The notes under the pieces were generated by a model. That model made no database searches and was not told the DNA's origin. It saw only the letters and a program-made list of their open reading frames with translations. A program made the translations under genes and the position numbers. From a bacterium (lineage in GTDB: Bacteria > Gemmatimonadota > Gemmatimonadetes > Gemmatimonadales > Gemmatimonadaceae), in the NCBI GenBank assembly GCA_021802745.1, contig JAJZRK010000120.1, positions 1-10,169 on the forward strand: a DNA stretch of 10,169 nt. Reading direction: 5' to 3'. Below, in pieces: positions 5,776 through 10,169 of the stretch (its first letter is position 1; each line of letters starts with the position of its first letter).

Positions 5776-7419
5776 CTATTCGTGCTCCGGCGTCTCGTCG
5801 CGCCGACGGGCGCGTACCATCGTGAAGATCAGCGACACCGCGAGCAGCACCGTGCCGAGCACCAGGAACGACGCAATCCGGTACGCCGGCGCGAGTTGGA
5901 AGATTCCCACCACGATCGTGTAGAGCGCCGTGAGCAGCAGCGTCAGGTGGCCCATCCACCGGTACTTGGGGCTGCGAATGATCAGGTTCATCAGGTAGTA
6001 CGCCACCGCGATCCCGACCCACGACACGGGCACCCACGCCCGCGCCACCATATGGTAGAGGGCGTACGGGAAGATCACGAACGCACTCGCCAGGTAGGCG
6101 TTGCGCATCATCTCGGTCTTGAGGTCCAGCCGTGCCGCCTGCCAGTGCAGGATGCGCGCCGTCAGCAGCGCCACGACGCCGAAGCCGATGCTGATGCCCG
6201 TCTCGCCCTCGGCCACCAGCACGTAGGTGACCACAATGCCCAGGTAGATGAAGAAGTTGCCGAGTACGATCAGCTTCGAGCGGAAATAGAGCGCCGTGGC
6301 GACGACGACGAGACTCTGCCCCGAGAGCCAGATGAAGAGGTCCGGAATCGGGATCACCCGCGCCAGCGCCACGCTCAGCGCGAAGTACCCGGTCATCGCG
6401 TAGAAGAACGTCGGGATCTGGCTCGCCTCGCTTTGCCAGATGGCAAGCCCCATGCCGAGATACACCACCGTCGCGCCGAGATGCGCGGCGCCAAACAGCG
6501 CGCGCTCCGCGCCCGCCGTGGCGAGGACGAATACTGCGTAGCCCATCCCGCAGTTGAGCAGCACGGAGAGCATTGCCGCGAGGTCGCCGTCGGGTCGCGC
6601 GCGGCGCCGATACGATGCCAGCGCGTTGATGAGCGCGTACAGCAGCACAAAGAAGACACCGGCCGCCGGCTTCACCTGCAAGGCGACGGCGCGTCCCTGC
6701 CAGGGCCGGTTCACGAGCCAGAGGGCGAACGTCACGTACCCGGCGGGAATCAGCAGCAGCTCCAGCCACGGCCAGTCGTGCGCGACGGCCGCCCACGCAC
6801 CCACGCCCAGCAGCATCGCCGTCCCGACGAAGACCACCCACGGCGCCCCGATGGCGATCACCGTCACGAAGCCCGTGGAGAGGGCGATGGCCAGCAGCCA
6901 CGCCGAGCGGCGATGGAGCGCCCCCGCGACATTCGCGACGACGACCGCCGTCAGCAGCAGGCGGCCCGCCAGGTGGTCAATGGACAGCGGGTGCTCGGCG
7001 CCGAAGAAGAAGAGCCGCAGGATGGCGCAGTAGAACAGCGCCATGCTCGCGCCGCGAAAGTACCCGGCCACGAGCGTAAACGTGCCGTGCCAGCGAAAGC
7101 CGAGCGCCGCGAGCGCCAGGGCGATGGCGCCTCCCACGGCGGTGGGCAGCCACGGCGGCAGGCCTGAGTACGGGAGGAGCAGGGTGAGTGCCGCGCCGAC
7201 GGCAAGCACGAGGATGCCGACGCTTGCCAGCCAGTTCTGGCCGACGACGAACTCGAAGTCTTCGCCGGCCATCGGCGCCGCCTCGGCCGCCGCCTGTCCC
7301 TCGGCGGCCTCGAGCGGCGGCAGGTCGAGATGTTCCTCGAGCCGGGCGAGGCGGCGCTCCAACGCGCGCACCGTCGCGGCCAGATCGGGGTCCAGCGCCT
7401 GCACGCGTCCATCGGTCAT
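5776..7419 (-). CDS. DUF2339 family polytopic membrane protein
   Basis: An integral membrane protein of 547 residues with unknown function. The cytoplasmic N-terminus has a short heptad-like helix (about 13-33, ALERRLARLEEHL) and an Ala/Glu linker. It is followed by FEFVVGQNWLASVGILVLAVG at about 55-75, the characteristic entry into the first membrane helix of the DUF2339 family (predicted membrane proteins). The rest is an almost continuous run of hydrophobic helices, roughly a dozen or more, with short polar loops. The C-terminus is charged (RARRRDETPEHE). The ATG at 7419 is supported by GAGGAGG 7 nt upstream. It precedes the lipoprotein gene by 81 nt with no terminator between, so the two are probably cotranscribed. 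No catalytic residues are recognisable, and nothing ties it directly to the cytochromes upstream, although they share its strand. Confidence 0.85.
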   Translation of the reverse strand: MTDGRVQALDPDLAATVRALERRLARLEEHLDLPPLEAAEGQAAAEAAPMAGEDFEFVVGQNWLASVGILVLAVGAALTLLLPYSGLPPWLPTAVGGAIALALAALGFRWHGTFTLVAGYFRGASMALFYCAILRLFFFGAEHPLSIDHLAGRLLLTAVVVANVAGALHRRSAWLLAIALSTGFVTVIAIGAPWVVFVGTAMLLGVGAWAAVAHDWPWLELLLIPAGYVTFALWLVNRPWQGRAVALQVKPAAGVFFVLLYALINALASYRRRARPDGDLAAMLSVLLNCGMGYAVFVLATAGAERALFGAAHLGATVVYLGMGLAIWQSEASQIPTFFYAMTGYFALSVALARVIPIPDLFIWLSGQSLVVVATALYFRSKLIVLGNFFIYLGIVVTYVLVAEGETGISIGFGVVALLTARILHWQAARLDLKTEMMRNAYLASAFVIFPYALYHMVARAWVPVSWVGIAVAYYLMNLIIRSPKYRWMGHLTLLLTALYTIVVGIFQLAPAYRIASFLVLGTVLLAVSLIFTMVRARRRDETPEHE

Positions 7420-7426
7420 CGCGCTG

Positions 7427-7433
7427 CCTCCTC
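7427..7433 (-). promoter_or_regulatory. Strong ribosome binding site GAGGAGG of the DUF2339 gene
   Basis: GAGGAGG on the minus strand ends 7 nt before the ATG at 7419. This is close to ideal spacing and supports that start. Confidence 0.8.
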
Positions 7434-7459
7434 GGGGGGCGGCGGGCGAACGGCCTCGT

Positions 7460-7510
7460 GGGGCGGATGACCGCCCCCCTCCTGCTCCGGCCGGGCACGA
7501 TGCCCGGCCG
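7460..7510 (-). terminator. Two adjacent hairpins after the NapC-type cytochrome gene
   Basis: CGGCCGGGCA at 7488-7497 and TGCCCGGCCG at 7501-7510 form a perfect ten-pair stem with loop CGA. It lies 44 nt past the cytochrome stop on the minus strand. A second stem, GGGGCGG with CCGCCCC (7460-7477, loop ATGA), follows. No T-run follows either, so termination is likely but not canonical. They separate the cytochrome gene from the DUF2339-lipoprotein pair. Confidence 0.55.
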
Positions 7511-7553
7511 TCCGGCTATGTCATCGGCTGCGGCGTCTCGACGCGAGCCTCGG

Positions 7554-9161
7554 TTACGGCGCGATGCGGTGCAGCGAGGTGGCGCGCGCGACGTCGGCAA
7601 CCAGGCCCGTGCGCCGCGTGCTCACCGACTTCGCCTTCGCCTTCTCCTTCTCGGGGTTCTCCGGCGGCGGCGTGTTGTGGCAGTCGGCGCACGGCCCGTC
7701 CTGCCAGTCGTTGCCGATGTCCACCGGATGGATGTACTTGAGCCCGTCGAGCGACGTCTGCATCGGCTGGCCGGCGACCTGCTGCCCGATGATCGAGTGG
7801 CAGGTGTTGCAGTCCTTGGTCAGCACCTTCCCTTCCTGATCCACGTGCTTACCGTCGTGGCAGCGGAAGCAGCCCAGGAAGTACATGTGCCCGATGTTGT
7901 CCGGGAAGTTCTTCCAGTCCGCCTTCATGGACGGGAAGTAATTGAGCGCGAACAGGTTCTGCGTCTCGGTGATCATGCGCTCGATCGACGTCTTCTTCGT
8001 CTGCAGCAGCGCGGGGAAGTTGGTCGCGTAGTACTCGGTAATCGCCGTGCGGATGCTGTCCTTGGCGATCGGCGTTGAGGAATACGATTCCTCCAGCACG
8101 TGCACGGCCAGGTCCTTGGCGCTCGGCAGCTCGGGATCAATCCAGCCGAGCGTCATGAGGTGGTTGACCATGCGCGACGGGTTGCGGTACTGATGCGCCG
8201 GGCGGTTGTGGCAGTCCACGCAGTCCATCCGCCGGTGCTCGCCGTTGGCCGAGTCCTGCGGGGTGAATGCCAGCTCCGTGCTCTTGAAGATGCGCACCTT
8301 GCCGTCGGGCCCCTCGCTCGATACCCACGGGATGATCTGCCGGCGGTCGTCCGTGGCGATGTAGTTGATCTTGTTCCGGATGTTCATGTGCCAGTGGATG
8401 CCGGACGTCGGGCCGGCTTCCTTGTTGCCGCCGCCCACCTTGATGAGCAGGTCAATGGTGGACTTCACGTTCTTGGTGCCCACCGACTGGTAGTATGTCT
8501 GGCGCATCAGCTTCTGGCTGAAGAACTGGCTAGGCCAGTGGCACTGTTCGCACGTCTGCGGCGCCGGGCGCAGGTTGTGAATCGGCGTCTCGATGGGGCG
8601 CGGGAATTTGTTGAACGCCACCGAATAGAGCTGATAGCTGCCCGACAGCTTGGAGCGGACGAACCAGCCGGCGCCCGAGCCGATGTGGCACTTCACGCAG
8701 CCGACGCGCGCATGCGGCCCGTTCTGGTACGCCGTGTATTCCGGCTCCATCGGCGTGTGGCAGCTCGTGCCGCAGAACTGGTCGGTCTCCATCGCATGGT
8801 ACGCCTTGAAGCTCCCCACGCCGGTCGCCACCACGAGAATGCTGCCGAGTACCGTGACCACCGCGATGCCCGCCTGATGCTGCGGGTTGGCGAGGTCAAT
8901 GGAAGGGAAGTGACGCTCCTTGTGCTTCCCGAGGCGGATCAGCCGGTTCTCGCGCAGGATGCCGAACACGGCAATCGCCACGCCGAACAGCAGCACGCTC
9001 GGCACGATGACGTACGCGAGCACGCCGACGTACGGACTGGGATCCTTGGCCAGCCACTCATTGATGGCGAGGAACCCGATGATGATGAAGCACAGCGTGG
9101 TGATGCTGACGCCGAGCAGCGTGATCGGATTCGTGAATGAGCGAGGCAGTTTGGATCGCAT
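7554..9161 (-). CDS. NapC/NirT-type heptahaem membrane cytochrome c, ImcH-like quinol dehydrogenase
   Basis: Predicted to take electrons from membrane quinol and pass them to periplasmic cytochromes. The 535-residue product has three hydrophobic segments (about 11-33, 46-68 and 97-118), then a large periplasmic haem domain. Haem sites are CGTSCH at 130-135, CVKCH 155-159, CEQCH 204-208, CVDCH 314-318, CFRCH 431-435, CNTCH 451-455 and CADCH 491-495. The first is a CX3CH, with Met138 three residues after its His, as in the NapC/NrfH quinol-site haem. The NapC-like core covers about 100-210; the rest extends far beyond the roughly 200-residue NapC. Three helices, seven haems and this size match ImcH of Geobacter, an inner-membrane cytochrome needed for respiration with high-potential extracellular acceptors. 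The ATG at 9161 follows GGAG by 10 nt. The 33-residue C-terminal tail is charged and probably disordered. The functional assignment is inferred from architecture. Confidence 0.88.
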   Translation of the reverse strand: MRSKLPRSFTNPITLLGVSITTLCFIIIGFLAINEWLAKDPSPYVGVLAYVIVPSVLLFGVAIAVFGILRENRLIRLGKHKERHFPSIDLANPQHQAGIAVVTVLGSILVVATGVGSFKAYHAMETDQFCGTSCHTPMEPEYTAYQNGPHARVGCVKCHIGSGAGWFVRSKLSGSYQLYSVAFNKFPRPIETPIHNLRPAPQTCEQCHWPSQFFSQKLMRQTYYQSVGTKNVKSTIDLLIKVGGGNKEAGPTSGIHWHMNIRNKINYIATDDRRQIIPWVSSEGPDGKVRIFKSTELAFTPQDSANGEHRRMDCVDCHNRPAHQYRNPSRMVNHLMTLGWIDPELPSAKDLAVHVLEESYSSTPIAKDSIRTAITEYYATNFPALLQTKKTSIERMITETQNLFALNYFPSMKADWKNFPDNIGHMYFLGCFRCHDGKHVDQEGKVLTKDCNTCHSIIGQQVAGQPMQTSLDGLKYIHPVDIGNDWQDGPCADCHNTPPPENPEKEKAKAKSVSTRRTGLVADVARATSLHRIAP

Positions 9162-9436
9162 GGGCAGCTGACTCCGGGTGGGTCGCGCAAACGCCGACGA
9201 GGTGATCGGCAATATTGCCTACGTAGTGCCCGTTGCACAGGCAGAAACCTCCCCTTTTTCCTAATGGGACATTCCCCTGCACGGCCGTCCGGTTTTCCCG
9301 TACGTAGAGACCGCATAATCTGGATTTCACAGAGCGGTGCAGCTACCGAGATTTCGTCTCAACCGAGGGGTGCAGTCGGACGGGAGTCGTCGCTCGGTTC
9401 ATTGATCACCCGCAGCATAGACAAGGGGAGCTCTAC
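9162..9436. other. Divergent regulatory region between the two cytochrome transcripts
   Basis: This 275-bp gap separates the NapC-type gene (minus) from the tetrahaem gene (plus) and must hold both promoters. It is clearly more AT-rich than the genes. Visible elements are CATAAT at 9314-9319, close to a sigma-70 minus-10 on the plus strand but without a convincing minus-35; TACGTAG twice, at 9220-9226 and 9301-9307; and GGGACATTCCC, a short palindrome, near 9276-9286. No regulator site can be named, and no small gene is supported. Confidence 0.5.
9423..9430 (+). promoter_or_regulatory. Ribosome binding site AAGGGGAG of the tetrahaem cytochrome
   Basis: AAGGGGAG ends 6 nt before the ATG at 9437 and supports that start, which also gives a clean signal peptide. 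Confidence 0.8.
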
Positions 9437-9967
9437 ATGAAGCGCATGTTTGGTCTTTTGGCGATTGTTGCCGCGGCCGTCATCGTACCCAGCCTCGCCG
9501 GCGCGCAGAATACCTATGTCGGCGTGAAGGGCTGCACGATGTGCCACAAGTCGGCCACGCAGGGCCAGCAGCTGGCCATCTGGGAGAAGTCGAAGCACGC
9601 CGGCGCGTACACCACGCTGACGACCGCGAAGGCGAACGAGATTGCGAAGGCGAAGGGGCTCGCCAAGCCGGCGGCCGAGTCGCCGGAGTGCCTCGTGTGC
9701 CACACGATCAAGGGCGGGCCGGACGCGGCGGACATCAAGCAGGGCGTGCAGTGCGAGAGCTGCCACGGCGCGGGCTCGGCGTACAAGGCCATGGCCGTGA
9801 TGAAGGTCAAGGACAACGCGGTAAAGGCGGGCATGGTGGCGTACGCCGATGAGGCCGCCATCGAGGCGATGTGCAAGACCTGCCACAATGAAAAGAGCCC
9901 GACCAACAAGCCGTTCAACTTCGCCGAGCGCTGGAAGGAAATCGCGCACAGGAAGCCCGCCGCGTAG
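9437..9967 (+). CDS. Secreted tetrahaem cytochrome c, cytochrome c554-like
   Basis: A periplasmic electron carrier of 176 residues. The signal peptide (MKR, then a hydrophobic core to about 20) has a likely cleavage site after AGA, before Gln24. Four CXXCH haem sites follow: CTMCH at 33-37, CLVCH 85-89, CESCH 106-110 and CKTCH 146-150. The start of the mature protein (YVGVKGCTMCH), the VQCESCHGAGSAY segment and the spacing fit the cytochrome c554 / c-prime family domain. Besides the four haem histidines there are only His54 and His171, so at most two haems can have a second histidine ligand from this chain. The many lysines give a basic surface. It is divergent to the NapC-type gene, and the next cytochrome gene starts 40 nt after its stop, so the two are probably cotranscribed. 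It is a plausible electron acceptor of the NapC-like protein, but the partner and direction are inferred. Confidence 0.9.
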   Translation: MKRMFGLLAIVAAAVIVPSLAGAQNTYVGVKGCTMCHKSATQGQQLAIWEKSKHAGAYTTLTTAKANEIAKAKGLAKPAAESPECLVCHTIKGGPDAADIKQGVQCESCHGAGSAYKAMAVMKVKDNAVKAGMVAYADEAAIEAMCKTCHNEKSPTNKPFNFAERWKEIAHRKPAA

Positions 9968-10007
9968 GACTCCCCCCATCCCGCCCCGCTGAGAGAAGAG
10001 CAAAGAT

Positions 10008-10169
10008 ATGATCCGGCGCCTGTTTGTCCTGTTCCTCGTGCTCGGAACCTTCACTCAGCTGGGCGCCAAGGCAGCCCTCGCGCAAACGCGCGAGGACTGC
10101 CTTGCTTGTCACAGTGATTCGACCCTGACCAAGGACGGACCGGGGAAGAAGACGATCTCGCTGTTCGTG
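10008..10169 (+). CDS. Secreted multihaem c-type cytochrome, N-terminal part (continues past window)
   Basis: Only 54 codons are present. The ATG at 10008 follows a purine-rich GAGAGAAGAG (9991-10000) with 7 nt spacing. Residues 1-25 are a signal peptide (MIRRLF, hydrophobic core, ALA before Gln26). Mature residues QTREDCLACHSDSTLTKDG contain one haem site, CLACH at 31-35. This N-terminus, with a haem site directly after cleavage and then SDxTLT, resembles larger cytochromes of the class III or doubled-CXXCH type. Some of these carry a cytochrome b membrane domain at the C-terminus. The remainder, and so the haem number and function, lie outside the window. Confidence 0.75.
   Translation, partial: MIRRLFVLFLVLGTFTQLGAKAALAQTREDCLACHSDSTLTKDGPGKKTISLFV

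Noticed and set aside
9162..9212. Longer start of the NapC-type cytochrome at TTG 9212
   Set aside because: It adds 17 polar residues before a good membrane anchor and has no clear Shine-Dalgarno. The ATG at 9161 has GGAG upstream and gives a normal N-terminus.
9058..9330. Minus-strand frame containing FCLCNG, recalling a Bfd-type [2Fe-2S] motif
   Set aside because: The match is limited to a few residues, lacks the second cysteine pair in context, and runs into the NapC-type coding region in another frame; probably chance.
1..10169. tRNA, rRNA, riboswitch or insertion sequence
   Set aside because: No cloverleaf, ribosomal RNA segment, recognisable riboswitch core or transposase fragment was seen on either strand.

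Overview
The window is very GC-rich, with tightly packed genes on both strands. The lspA and pdxH starts have no Shine-Dalgarno sequence but TAACTT-type promoter motifs upstream, while the membrane and redox genes have strong Shine-Dalgarno sequences. Together with several multiheme cytochromes, this suggests a soil or sediment bacterium of the FCB group, most likely Gemmatimonadota. That placement is inference; no marker gene here fixes the phylum.

Layout. Positions 1-1821 (minus) hold most of an ATP-dependent helicase of the HrpB family, cut at its C-terminal end by the window edge. A 98-bp divergent gap leads to a plus-strand operon: lspA (signal peptidase II, 1920-2444), an atypical short-chain dehydrogenase-like NAD(P)-binding protein (2450-3178) and a class I SAM-dependent methyltransferase (3175-3774), coupled by a 5-nt gap and a 4-nt overlap. 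After a GC-rich hairpin and a TAACTTTG promoter-like motif comes pdxH (3916-4551).

pdxH converges on a minus-strand pair: a DUF2339 membrane protein (7419 to 5776) followed by a two-domain lipoprotein (5694 to 4897). The convergent gap (4552-4896) contains no gene. It is filled by an elaborate inverted-repeat element built from units spaced exactly 35 nt apart, followed by a clear stem-loop terminator.

The right end is a redox region. On the minus strand, 9161 to 7554 encodes a three-helix NapC/NirT-type membrane cytochrome with seven predicted haem sites, one of them CX3CH. It resembles the ImcH-type quinol dehydrogenases of Geobacter. Divergently, 9437-9967 encodes a secreted tetrahaem cytochrome of cytochrome c554 type, followed by the 5' end of another secreted c-type cytochrome (10008 to the edge).

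Working together. The cytochromes form a plausible module that takes electrons from membrane quinol (NapC/ImcH-like) into periplasmic carriers (c554-like) and on to a terminal partner that may lie beyond the right edge. Neither the terminal acceptor nor the direction of electron flow can be read from this window. The lspA, helicase and pdxH genes are housekeeping.
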